Assembly: GCF_042683165.1 (NCBI RefSeq)
Contig: NZ_JBHUIZ010000003.1
Span: forward strand, 496,001-560,000
Direction: 5' to 3'
From: Tigheibacillus halophilus
Lineage (GTDB): Bacteria > Bacillota > Bacilli > Bacillales > Amphibacillaceae
DNA: 64,000 bases
This document shows, piece after piece, positions 51,747 to 60,343 of the stretch. The position numbers and the translations under genes are program-made. Numbering within the stretch: position 1 is the first letter of the stretch; the number at the start of each line of letters is the position of its first letter. The notes beneath the pieces are model-generated. The model was given only the letters and a program-made list of their open reading frames with translations, was not told the origin of the DNA and did not search any database.

Positions 51747-52128
51747 TTTACTCGTCCATCTTTTTGCTTTTCTTGTCACGATTCCACTATTGGCTACGCT
51801 GCTCGTGTTTGTTGTTTTGAAATGGAAATATACCAGTTCAGGTACAGCCTTTCGCAAATCCGCACAGTGGACTGCCATATTTTATGTCATTGCTGTTGAT
51901 TTAATCTTGTCGGACTTATTTCAGTTTCATGTGCTGTTTTTCATTATACTGTTTTTTATCCTCATTGCTGGACTGATTTTGGTTGGGCAATATAAGGTAA
52001 AAGGTCGCCTCTTATATGGCCGTGCCGTTGATATAGCTTGGCGGATGTTTTTTTTGATTTTCTTTGTGCTCTATGTCGTCCTGGCTGCTCTGATGATGAT
52101 TCATAACACAGTGACCGCACTATTCTGA
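51739..52128 (+). CDS. DUF3397 membrane protein
   Basis: A 129-residue protein with four hydrophobic helices (about 4-25, 40-58, 64-83, 102-125). It fits DUF3397, a family found beside panE/bshC in Bacillaceae; function unknown. GTG 51739 with GGGGGAG 6 bases upstream is chosen over the frame start at 51661, since it removes a non-conserved N-terminus and leaves a translation-coupling overlap with panE. Confidence 0.75.
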   Translation: MIDLLVHLFAFLVTIPLLATLLVFVVLKWKYTSSGTAFRKSAQWTAIFYVIAVDLILSDLFQFHVLFFIILFFILIAGLILVGQYKVKGRLLYGRAVDIAWRMFFLIFFVLYVVLAALMMIHNTVTALF

Positions 52129-52216
52129 GCTCAAAACAGATTAAATGAAAAATATCTGTGTTTATCGTAAAATTATCAAGGAAGATTACATACGTTTAAA
52201 GGAGTTATGAAATCAG

Positions 52217-53839
52217 ATGCAGATCGATCCTATATATTCGGGCAAAGCAAACAAATTGGTTTCAGATTACAGAAATGATAAACAGTCCATCATGCAATTC
52301 TTTCATTATCATCTTACAGAAGCAGATTTCACCAATAGGGTTTCAGATATAAAAAAACGCAGATTCCAGCGTGAAGCAATTGCGGAAGTATTGGAGAAGA
52401 TGAATAGGGATTGGGGAGCACCTGAATCTGCTATTGCTAATATCAAGCGGTTAAAAAGAACGGATAGCGTGATTGTGGTTGGCGGCCAGCAGGCTGGTGT
52501 GCTCACAGGGCCGATGTATTCCATTCATAAGGTGATCTCCATTTTGCAGCTTGCCAGGCAACAAGAAAAGAAATTGAATATACCTGTCATCCCGGTTTTT
52601 TGGATTGCTGGTGAAGATCATGATTTTGAAGAAATCAACCATGTTTACATGCCTTCAGGCCAAAAGCTGACAAAACATAAAATGCCGCAGCGCGTGATAG
52701 AAAAAAAGTCTGTTTCTGATATTGAAATCAATCAGGCCGACGCCGAAAGATGGTTGCAGGATGTGTTTGCAGAACTGGATGAAACGGTTCATACCAAGCC
52801 AATATATACCATCGTTTGTGATTGTTTAAAGCAATCAAAAACGTATGTTGATTTTTTTGCAAGATTCATTTTCACGATGATGGAAAATGAAGGGCTTGTT
52901 CTGCTTGATTCCAATCATCCTGAAATCCGCCAGTTGGAGTCAGGTTACTTCAAGCAATTAATCACGCAGCAGCCAAGTATCGCTTCAGGTGTTTTCGAAC
53001 AAATGCAGTGCTTGAAAAATGAAGGATATCAGGTGGCTCTGGATGTAGGGCCGGAAGATGGACACCTATTCTTCCATGAAGACAAAGAACGTATATTGCT
53101 TAAACGGGACGAGAGTGGAAATTGGATTGGAAAACAGAATCAGCTGGTGTTAAGTGAAAAGGAATTGCTCGGTATTGCGGAAAATACGCCGGAAAATTTA
53201 AGCAACAATGTCGTCACCAGACCTGTCATGCAAGAGTTGCTGCTGCCAACCCTCGCATTCGTTGCCGGGCCTGGGGAAATCGGTTATTGGTCAGCATTGA
53301 AACCAGCTTTCGAAACACTGGACATTAAAATGCCGCCAGTTGTCCAAAGACTTTCTTTCACTTTTCTGGACAATAATACTGAAAAATTGCTGAAACGCTA
53401 CGGTATACCCTTGAAAGAAGCTGTCGAAGAAGGGGTGGATCATTTGAAATTGCGCTGGCTACAGGCGAAAACGGCGGTGCCAGTAAAAGAGATGGCGGAA
53501 GAGATAAAGAAGGGAATCGCTAAAATCCATCAACCACTTCAGGAGATTGCAAAAGACTTACGTGCAGATCTTGGGGCGGTAGCTGATAAAAATTTATTTT
53601 ATATAGAGCGGAATATTGATTTTGTGGAACATAAAATTCAACAGGCAGTTGAAGAAATGAATAGCAGCCAAGTCGCTGACTTCGATCGTCTGGACCAGGT
53701 TCTCCATCCCCTTTCAGGTTTGCAGGAACGCACATGGAATCCGCTGCCGTTGTTGAATATTTATGGAACAACGCTGTTTGCTGAGTTATCCCGCTATGAT
53801 TGCTCATTTGAGAACAGCCATTATGCAGTCCGTATTTAA
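52217..53839 (+). CDS. bshC: BshC, putative cysteine ligase of bacillithiol synthesis
   Basis: A 540-residue protein (B. subtilis YllA/BshC 539) that adds cysteine to glucosaminyl-malate, the final step of bacillithiol formation. Conserved parts are VVGGQQAGVLTGPMYSIHK near residue 90, WIAGEDHDFEEINH near 130 and GPGEIGYWSALKP near 350. It shows the expected Rossmann core plus coiled-coil segment (about 405-490). AAAGGAG precedes ATG. A strong terminator separates it from mraZ. Confidence 0.95.
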   Translation: MQIDPIYSGKANKLVSDYRNDKQSIMQFFHYHLTEADFTNRVSDIKKRRFQREAIAEVLEKMNRDWGAPESAIANIKRLKRTDSVIVVGGQQAGVLTGPMYSIHKVISILQLARQQEKKLNIPVIPVFWIAGEDHDFEEINHVYMPSGQKLTKHKMPQRVIEKKSVSDIEINQADAERWLQDVFAELDETVHTKPIYTIVCDCLKQSKTYVDFFARFIFTMMENEGLVLLDSNHPEIRQLESGYFKQLITQQPSIASGVFEQMQCLKNEGYQVALDVGPEDGHLFFHEDKERILLKRDESGNWIGKQNQLVLSEKELLGIAENTPENLSNNVVTRPVMQELLLPTLAFVAGPGEIGYWSALKPAFETLDIKMPPVVQRLSFTFLDNNTEKLLKRYGIPLKEAVEEGVDHLKLRWLQAKTAVPVKEMAEEIKKGIAKIHQPLQEIAKDLRADLGAVADKNLFYIERNIDFVEHKIQQAVEEMNSSQVADFDRLDQVLHPLSGLQERTWNPLPLLNIYGTTLFAELSRYDCSFENSHYAVRI

Positions 53840-53911
53840 ATGTTCACCACTTTCCCCCACCGTTTTATGTGTTGACGTAAAACATGTGTAAAATATTGAT
53901 AAATAAAGGCT

Positions 53912-53957
53912 TAGCCTGAAAGAAAACAAAATCCTTGTTTTCTTTCAGGCTATTTTT
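53912..53957 (+). terminator. Terminator after bshC
   Basis: A perfect 17-bp stem, TAGCCTGAAAGAAAACA with its complement, 7-base loop, then ATTTTTA. Confidence 0.88.
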
Positions 53958-54046
53958 ATGTTCAACAAAAATGAAGTGTCAATACTGCTTTGCAAGGGCT
54001 TATTAGTTACTGTTTTATAATTGAAATATTTAATTTGAGAATCAGG

Positions 54047-54094
54047 GTGGTGATTTGTGGGGAGTTGTGGTAATATGGTTACAAGAAAGTGGGG
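54047..54094 (+). promoter_or_regulatory. Putative MraZ operator: phased GTGG boxes
   Basis: GTGG occurs at 54047, 54057 and 54067, exactly 10 bases apart, and again as GTGGGG at 54089. The block starts just after a TATAAT element (54016-54021) and ends before the mraZ start at 54103. MraZ of E. coli and other bacteria binds direct repeats of a GTGG/TGGG-type box with about 10-bp periodicity upstream of its own gene. The -35 for this promoter is not clear. Confidence 0.7.
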
Positions 54095-54102
54095 CAGAGT
54101 CT

Positions 54103-54534
54103 ATGTTCATGGGTGAGTTTCAGCACAACATCGACCAAAAAGGCCGTATTATCATGCCTTCCAAATTCCGAGAAGATTTGGGAGACAGTTTTGTTGTGAC
54201 CCGAGGACTGGATAAATGTCTGTTTGCTTACCCATTATCAGAATGGAAGGCTTTGGAAGAAAAGTTGAAAAAACTTCCACTTACAAAAAAAGACGCTAGG
54301 GCTTTCACAAGATTCTTCTTCTCGGGCGCGGTAGAATGTGAAATTGATAAACAGGGAAGAATAAACATTCCGCAGCCTTTGAGGAAGTACGCCAACCTGG
54401 AAAAGGAATGTGTAGTCATAGGCGTGTCTGAGCGGATTGAGCTGTGGGCGAAGGACGAATGGGAGGACTACTTCGAGGACTCAGAAGAATCGTTCGCCGA
54501 GATTTCAGAGAATCTGCTTGATTTTGATATTTAA
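54103..54534 (+). CDS. mraZ: MraZ, transcriptional regulator of the division/cell-wall cluster
   Basis: A 143-residue protein, the exact B. subtilis length, built of two AbrB-like SpoVT half-repeats. The DNA-binding DXXXR motifs are in NIDQKGRIIMPSKFRE and EIDKQGRINIPQPLRK. It controls the dcw cluster and its own gene. The frame is open from 54055, but the upstream codons overlap the phased GTGG boxes, and MFMGEFQHNID is the family start. Confidence 0.95.
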   Translation: MFMGEFQHNIDQKGRIIMPSKFREDLGDSFVVTRGLDKCLFAYPLSEWKALEEKLKKLPLTKKDARAFTRFFFSGAVECEIDKQGRINIPQPLRKYANLEKECVVIGVSERIELWAKDEWEDYFEDSEESFAEISENLLDFDI

Positions 54535-54551
54535 AAAGTGGGTGTTTTGTA

Positions 54552-55511
54552 TTGTTTGAACATGAGACAGTTTTGAAAAGTGAAGCAGTCGAAGGCTTGA
54601 AAATCAAACCAGATGGTACATATGTCGATTGTACAGTAGGCGGTGGGGGACATACAGCGAATATTGCCTCCAAACTGAATGAATCAGGCAGATTAGTCGG
54701 ATTTGATCAAGATGAAAATGCCTTGCGTGCAGCAAAAGAAAAACTGAAAAACTTTGGTGACAGGATTCTGTTCATCCATAGTAACTTCCGCAACTTGGAA
54801 ACCCAATTATTGGCACATGATATCGAACAGGCAGATGGTTTTTTGTTCGATTTGGGCGTTTCCTCGCCACAGTTAGATCAAGCAGAAAGAGGATTCAGCT
54901 ACCAGCATGATGCCGCCCTGGACATGCGTATGGATCAGAGCCAGGATTTGGATGCAATGGATATTGTCAACACCTGGTCTTTTCAGGAACTGGCGAGCAT
55001 CTTTTTCAAATACGGTGAAGAAAGATTTTCTAAGCAGATTGCAAGAAAAATTGAAGAGAAAAGAAAATTTGAAGAAATCACAACCACACATCAACTTGTG
55101 GACATTATTAAGGATGCTATACCTGCTCCGGCAAGAAGAAAAGGTGGACATCCGGCGAAGCGGGTTTTTCAGGCATTGCGCATTGCAGTAAATGATGAAC
55201 TCGGAGCCATGGATGATGCACTGAGACAGGCCGCCAGAATGACAGCAGTGGGAGGCAGGGTGGCGGTGATCACATTTCATTCGCTTGAAGATCGGCTTTG
55301 CAAGCAAGCATTCAAAAAATGGAGTACCGCAAAAGAAACACCTCGCCATTTGCCGATCATACCCGAGTCGCATGAGGCGCCTTTCGAATTGATCACCAGA
55401 AAGCCAATATTACCGAGTGAAGCAGAATTAAGCATAAATAGAAGAGCCAGATCAGCAAAGCTCCGAATTGCTGAAAAAATAAAAAAGTGGGATGACAATT
55501 TCAGCCATTAA
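54552..55511 (+). CDS. rsmH: 16S rRNA (cytosine1402-N4)-methyltransferase RsmH (MraW)
   Basis: A 319-residue SAM-dependent methyltransferase modifying C1402 in the ribosomal decoding centre. Motifs: VDCTVGGGGHT near residue 28, DLGVSSPQLD near 103, and GGHPAKRVFQALRIAVNDEL near 205. The start is TTG 54552, giving MFEHETVLKSEAVEGL, 17 bases after mraZ. It is translated in the same operon. Confidence 0.95.
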   Translation: MFEHETVLKSEAVEGLKIKPDGTYVDCTVGGGGHTANIASKLNESGRLVGFDQDENALRAAKEKLKNFGDRILFIHSNFRNLETQLLAHDIEQADGFLFDLGVSSPQLDQAERGFSYQHDAALDMRMDQSQDLDAMDIVNTWSFQELASIFFKYGEERFSKQIARKIEEKRKFEEITTTHQLVDIIKDAIPAPARRKGGHPAKRVFQALRIAVNDELGAMDDALRQAARMTAVGGRVAVITFHSLEDRLCKQAFKKWSTAKETPRHLPIIPESHEAPFELITRKPILPSEAELSINRRARSAKLRIAEKIKKWDDNFSH

Positions 55512-55524
55512 GAAGGGGGAAGAA

Positions 55525-55899
55525 ATGATGGCCGCAGAAAAAGTGAGAAGCTGGCAGCAGCATTATACTGCCCAAGCAGCGGAGCCTGTAAAAAAACAAG
55601 TGGTTGTAAGAAAAAGTAGTTGGATTACGCAAGGAGAAAAGGTATTATATTCTATAGCAGGAATCTGTTTAATCCTTGCTTCCATTTTGGTGGTGACTTT
55701 TTCTTCGCAAACCGATACGCTGAACAGGAATCTTCAAAGCGTGGAGCAAAAAGTGCAAAAGCAGGAATTAAAAAATGCCGGATTGGCTGATGAAATCAAG
55801 GAATTAAGCAGACCTGAGAGAATTATCAAAAAAGCCAAAGAAAACGGGTTGAAGATACAAGATGCAAAAGTGAAACAAGCGCGTGGTCTTGGCAATTAG
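55525..55899 (+). CDS. ftsL: Cell-division protein FtsL
   Basis: A 124-residue bitopic protein: a basic cytoplasmic region, one membrane helix (about 50-68, LYSIAGICLILAS) and an extracellular coiled coil (about 73-105). It forms a complex with DivIC/FtsB and DivIB and activates PBP 2B and FtsW. Two ATG codons, 55525 and 55528, both fit GGGGGAAG; the frame back to 55492 overlaps rsmH without a site. Confidence 0.9.
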   Translation: MMAAEKVRSWQQHYTAQAAEPVKKQVVVRKSSWITQGEKVLYSIAGICLILASILVVTFSSQTDTLNRNLQSVEQKVQKQELKNAGLADEIKELSRPERIIKKAKENGLKIQDAKVKQARGLGN

Positions 55900-55911
55900 T
55901 CAGGTGAATGA

Positions 55912-58104
55912 ATGATGAAAAAGAATAAAATGACCAACATAATGGCCGGAGTCTTGATTATTATTTTTACAGTCATGTTCGTGGGTGTAACCGGACGCTT
56001 TTTATACATACAGGCTTCGGGAAATGTCGATGGGGTATCTCTGAAAAAATGGGCAGATAAGCAGAGAACAGCCTCATACTCCATTCCGGCTGAACGTGGT
56101 AAAATATTTGATAGTAACGGAATGACGCTCGCGTATGATAAGCCAACGTTCCGAATTTTTGCCATTGTGGATGGGAAGTACTCTACAAATTCAAAGGAGC
56201 CAATGCATGTCACAGATCCGGAAAAAACGGCTGAACAGCTGGCTCCTTTACTGCGTACTGATAAAAATAAATTGGCAGATATCATGCAAAAAGGGATAGA
56301 TGACGGGAGAAGCCAGGTTGAATTCGGCAAATTGGGGAAAGGTATCAGCCAAAAAACAAAAGAAAAGATCAGTAAGATGAATCTGCCAGGTATAGATTTT
56401 GTCAAGGAATCTACAAGGTACTACCCGAATGGCATGTTCGCTTCGCAGATTATAGGATTCGCTAAAACAGAAGAGAAACAAACAAAAGATGGTTTTTATG
56501 TGAGGAACATCCATGGTATCACGGGTATGGAAAAGCAGATGGACAAGCTTCTTCATGGAAAAAAAGGTCATATATCCTATGAAAGGGATAATTATAACAG
56601 CAAGCTGTTAAACCCGAAAGAAGTCATTACCAAACCAGAAGACGGCGATAATGTTTATCTGACGATTGATCAAAAAATCCAAACACTTCTGGAGGATGTA
56701 TTGACTCAAGTCGAGCAAAAGTACGAACCTTCGCGTATGACTGCGATTGTCATGAATCCGAAAACCGGGGAAATACTGGCGATGAGCAATCGGCCAAGCT
56801 ATGACCCGAATAACCCCGTGAATGTAAAAAACTGGTACAACGATGCGATATCAACACCATTTGAACCAGGATCCACTATGAAAATATTCACTTGGGCAGC
56901 AGCTATCAATGAAGGTGTATATAAAGGGTCTGATGCCTATAAATCCGGAAAATACCGAATCAATGAACGGATTCAGCCGATCGTCGACCATAATGGCGGA
57001 GAAGGGTGGGGGACGATATCTTATGATGAGGGCTTCCAGCGTTCTTCCAATGTTGCAGCTGCGAAGCTTGCTTGGGAAAAACTCGGACCTGAAAAATATT
57101 TAGATTATCTCAAAGCATTTGATTTTGATAAAAAAACGGGAATAGATTTGCCTGGAGAAGCTCAAGGTAAAATATTGTATAACTGGCCCCTGGAGAAAGC
57201 AACTACCTCATTTGGACAGGGGAGTACCTTGACGCCAATCCAGCAGATGAAAGCTGCTACAGCTATAGCCAATGATGGAAAGATGCTGCAGCCATATATC
57301 ATCAAAAAAATCATTGATCCTTCAAACAAAAAGATAATAAAAGAAAAAAAACCTAATGTAGTTGGCAATCCTATTTCTGCGGAAACATCAAAACATATGC
57401 GGGATTTAATGGAGACAGTTGTTTCCGGAAAACACGGAACAGGGCAAGGTTTTAGTTTGAAAGACTATTCTGTTGCCGGCAAAACCGGAACAGCGCAGAT
57501 ACCGAACGCAGATGGCGGCGGCTACCTGACAGGATACGATAACTATATTTTCTCTTTTCTCGGTATGGCGCCTAAAGATGACCCCCAGTTGATGATGTAT
57601 GTTTCTGTGAAGCAGCCGAAATTAGAGAAAGATGACGGTTCATATGAATTGGGTTCAGCGCCTGTTTCGTTCATCTTCAATAATGTGATGGAGAATGGCT
57701 TGCATTATTTGGATATTGAGCCAGATGAAAAGAAAGAAAAAAGCAATTCCAAAATTGCAATGCCGGATGTGACCGGAGAGAGTACTGTTGAAGCAGAGAA
57801 GATTTTAAAGGACAAAGGGCTGAAACCGGTCGTTCTCGGTGAAACCGGAACAATAACCAAAACCAGTATACCTGCAGGAACAAAATTATTACAAAATGAA
57901 AAAGTGCTACTGCTGACAGATAAGCCGCTAATGCCGGATGTAACTGGATGGTCATTACGTGAAGTAATGCAGTTATCCAATCTGCTGGAACTAAATTTGA
58001 CCACAAGTGGAAACGGCTACGTGACTTCACAGAGCATCAAACCTGGGCAATCAGTAAAAAAACATGTTAAGTGGAATGTGAAGCTGCAAAGTCCAGACAG
58101 TTGA
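55912..58104 (+). CDS. pbpB: Penicillin-binding protein 2B, septal transpeptidase
   Basis: A 730-residue class B PBP (B. subtilis 716) cross-linking septal peptidoglycan. It has an N-terminal membrane anchor, a dimerisation domain (RGKIFDSNG), the transpeptidase domain with STMK (EPGSTMKIF) near residue 320, SSN near 380 and KTGTAQ near 525, and two C-terminal PASTA repeats, each beginning MPDVTG. It lies in the dcw cluster and works with FtsW and FtsL. The start ATGATG follows AGGTGA. Confidence 0.95.
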   Translation: MMKKNKMTNIMAGVLIIIFTVMFVGVTGRFLYIQASGNVDGVSLKKWADKQRTASYSIPAERGKIFDSNGMTLAYDKPTFRIFAIVDGKYSTNSKEPMHVTDPEKTAEQLAPLLRTDKNKLADIMQKGIDDGRSQVEFGKLGKGISQKTKEKISKMNLPGIDFVKESTRYYPNGMFASQIIGFAKTEEKQTKDGFYVRNIHGITGMEKQMDKLLHGKKGHISYERDNYNSKLLNPKEVITKPEDGDNVYLTIDQKIQTLLEDVLTQVEQKYEPSRMTAIVMNPKTGEILAMSNRPSYDPNNPVNVKNWYNDAISTPFEPGSTMKIFTWAAAINEGVYKGSDAYKSGKYRINERIQPIVDHNGGEGWGTISYDEGFQRSSNVAAAKLAWEKLGPEKYLDYLKAFDFDKKTGIDLPGEAQGKILYNWPLEKATTSFGQGSTLTPIQQMKAATAIANDGKMLQPYIIKKIIDPSNKKIIKEKKPNVVGNPISAETSKHMRDLMETVVSGKHGTGQGFSLKDYSVAGKTGTAQIPNADGGGYLTGYDNYIFSFLGMAPKDDPQLMMYVSVKQPKLEKDDGSYELGSAPVSFIFNNVMENGLHYLDIEPDEKKEKSNSKIAMPDVTGESTVEAEKILKDKGLKPVVLGETGTITKTSIPAGTKLLQNEKVLLLTDKPLMPDVTGWSLREVMQLSNLLELNLTTSGNGYVTSQSIKPGQSVKKHVKWNVKLQSPDS

Positions 58105-58184
58105 TAAAAAAGAAAAACAGTGTTCTATTCGTTTATTTGATTCATATAGTTGATACAAGCCTATCTATGAAGAGGGGATGAAAT

Positions 58185-60116
58185 GTGAAGCGTGTATCAA
58201 CTGTAACAGTCAGAAAACGTTTGATCGCTGTTTTTCTTATTGGTGTGATCGTGTTCGGTGTCATTGATATCCGTCTAGGTTATGTTCAGTTTATTTTAGG
58301 GGATAAGCTGATGGCGCTTGCCGATAATTCATGGAGCAGGGATATCGTGTTTGAGCCGGAAAGAGGGCTTATTCTGGATGCGAATGATGTCGTTCTGGCT
58401 GAAAATGTAACTGCTCCATCAGTAGTAGTGGTGCCTAGACAAATCAAAAATCCCAAAGAAACAGCGGAGCACCTTTCAAAAATATTAGGAATGTCTTTTG
58501 ATAAGGCATATGAGTATGTTACAAGGTCTGCCATGTCTGTAAGTCTTCATCCGGAAGGACGGAAAATAAATGCCCAGCAGGAAAAGGCACTGCGTACCTT
58601 GAATATGGCTGGGGTTTATCTGTCCAAGGATTCCAAGCGCCATTATCCGTTTGGTGATGATCTGGCTCACGTACTTGGTTTTACAGGAATTGATAATCAA
58701 GGTTTGATGGGACTTGAGCTTAATCATGACGACAAACTCAAAGGCAAAAAAGGTAGTCTTTCGTATTATTCTGATGCAAAAGGCAAAAAAATGGAAAAAT
58801 TAGCTGACGTCTACAAGTCGCCCGAAGATGGATTGGATTTAAAAACAACGATTGATTCAAAAGTACAAACAATTATGGAGAGAGAACTGGATTTAGCCGT
58901 GGCAAAATACAATCCGGATGGTGCGCTGGCTTTGGCTGTCAATCCTAAAAACGGAGCGGTGCTTGGCATGGCGAGCAGACCAACTTTCAGCCCGGAGGAT
59001 TATCAAAAGGCTGATGCGGATGTTTATAACCGGAATTTGCCGATTTGGATGACTTTCGAGCCTGGATCCACATTTAAAATCATCACACTAGCTGCCGCAT
59101 TGGAAGAAAAGAAAGTTGATCTTGAAAAAGATCATTTTAACGATACGGGATCCATCGAAGTTGGAGGAGCGAATATTAGATGTTGGAAAAGCGGGGGGCA
59201 CGGTGATCAAACGTTTTTAGAAGTGGTGGAAAATTCCTGTAACCCTGGTTTTGTCAACCTCGGTCAGCGTCTTGGAAAAGAGAAATTGTTCAGCTATATC
59301 CAGAATTTTGGTTTTGGAGAGAAAACCGATATCGATCTGGCTGGAGAAGCAAAAGGCATTTTGTTCAAACCGGAAAATGTTGGACCAGTTGAGCTGGCTA
59401 CCACTTCTTTCGGACAAGGTGTATCCGTTACGCCGATTCAGCAGGTGATGGCAGTTTCGGCCGCTGTGAATGGAGGTAATTTGTATGAACCTTTTATCTC
59501 CCAGGAATGGCTTGATCCCAAAACAAAAAGAGTGTTGGAAAAACATGAACCGAAATTGAAAAAGCATGTAATTTCTTCTGAAACATCAAAAACGGTAAGA
59601 GGAGCATTGGAAAGTGTAGTCGCCAATGGGTCAGGAAAAGGGGCATACGTAGATGGTTATCGTGTGGGAGGCAAAACCGGTACTGCCCAAAAAGTTGGCG
59701 AGGGCGGCAAATACCTTGCTAACAACCACATAGTGTCATTCATCGGGTTCGCCCCGGCAGATGATCCGCAAATTGTGGTATATGTCGCTGTCGATAACCC
59801 AAAGGACACTGTTCAATTCGGCGGAGTGGTCGCTGCCCCGATTGTTGGAACTATTATTGGAGACAGCCTGCGCGCGCTTGGAGTCAAGCAGCGAAAGGGT
59901 GGTCTGAAAAAAGAAGTACAGTGGCCTGAGCAGCCTAAAGTAGAAGTTCCAGATTTGATTGGCGTGAATAAGGATGAGCTCTTGGAGTACCTGGTCGATT
60001 TGAACATAGAGACTAGTGGGAAAGGCGAATATATTCTGGATCAGGAGCCTAAACCAGGAACTGAGCTTGAAGCCGGATCAACCATTCGTCTCTATCTGTC
60101 TGACAGTAAGCGATAG
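58185..60116 (+). CDS. spoVD: SpoVD, sporulation-specific class B penicillin-binding protein
   Basis: A 643-residue class B PBP (B. subtilis 646) needed for spore cortex synthesis with SpoVE. A membrane anchor is followed by a dimerisation domain (EPERGLILD), transpeptidase motifs STFK (EPGSTFKI) near residue 290, SCN near 345 and KTGTAQ near 500, and one PASTA domain (VPDLIGVNKDELLEYL). The start is GTG 58185 with AGGGGATG. The 80-base gap after pbpB holds CATATAGTT at 58143, resembling a sigma-E -10, as expected for this gene, but the -35 is weak. Confidence 0.92.
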   Translation: MKRVSTVTVRKRLIAVFLIGVIVFGVIDIRLGYVQFILGDKLMALADNSWSRDIVFEPERGLILDANDVVLAENVTAPSVVVVPRQIKNPKETAEHLSKILGMSFDKAYEYVTRSAMSVSLHPEGRKINAQQEKALRTLNMAGVYLSKDSKRHYPFGDDLAHVLGFTGIDNQGLMGLELNHDDKLKGKKGSLSYYSDAKGKKMEKLADVYKSPEDGLDLKTTIDSKVQTIMERELDLAVAKYNPDGALALAVNPKNGAVLGMASRPTFSPEDYQKADADVYNRNLPIWMTFEPGSTFKIITLAAALEEKKVDLEKDHFNDTGSIEVGGANIRCWKSGGHGDQTFLEVVENSCNPGFVNLGQRLGKEKLFSYIQNFGFGEKTDIDLAGEAKGILFKPENVGPVELATTSFGQGVSVTPIQQVMAVSAAVNGGNLYEPFISQEWLDPKTKRVLEKHEPKLKKHVISSETSKTVRGALESVVANGSGKGAYVDGYRVGGKTGTAQKVGEGGKYLANNHIVSFIGFAPADDPQIVVYVAVDNPKDTVQFGGVVAAPIVGTIIGDSLRALGVKQRKGGLKKEVQWPEQPKVEVPDLIGVNKDELLEYLVDLNIETSGKGEYILDQEPKPGTELEAGSTIRLYLSDSKR

Positions 60117-60209
60117 GCATTCAAATTGAATTGTCGATTACTCACAAGGTGGGCTGCAGCATCAATTTTATTTTAAAACGAGAAAACCGTCGAGATTGAC
60201 ATGAAAATT

Positions 60210-60310
60210 TGGTATAATAATTTGGATGTGAATTACTTCATCCGGGAATTACGGTCGGAAAATAACTTTTTTACCGAATGCTATAATGGCTGTACTTGTA
60301 GTTCCCGGAT
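60210..60310 (+). promoter_or_regulatory. murE upstream region: two extended -10 elements and a long dyad
   Basis: TGG-TATAAT (60210-60218) and TGC-TATAAT (60279-60287) are extended -10 elements; neither has a good -35 at normal spacing (a TTGACA at about 60196 is only 11 bases from the first). ATCCGGGAATTAC (60240-60252) can pair with GTAGTTCCCGGAT (60298-60310) at 12 Watson-Crick and one G-U position, enclosing the second -10. In RNA from the first promoter this would fold into a large leader stem. Confidence 0.5.
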
Positions 60311-60343
60311 AATTCTATTTATACCAAAGAGGATGTTTCATTT

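Noticed and set aside
60240..60343. T-box or other amino-acid sensing leader before murE
   Set aside because: The dyad is real, but the conserved T-box sequence (AGGGTGGNACCGCG) is absent and no terminator with a T-run precedes murE.
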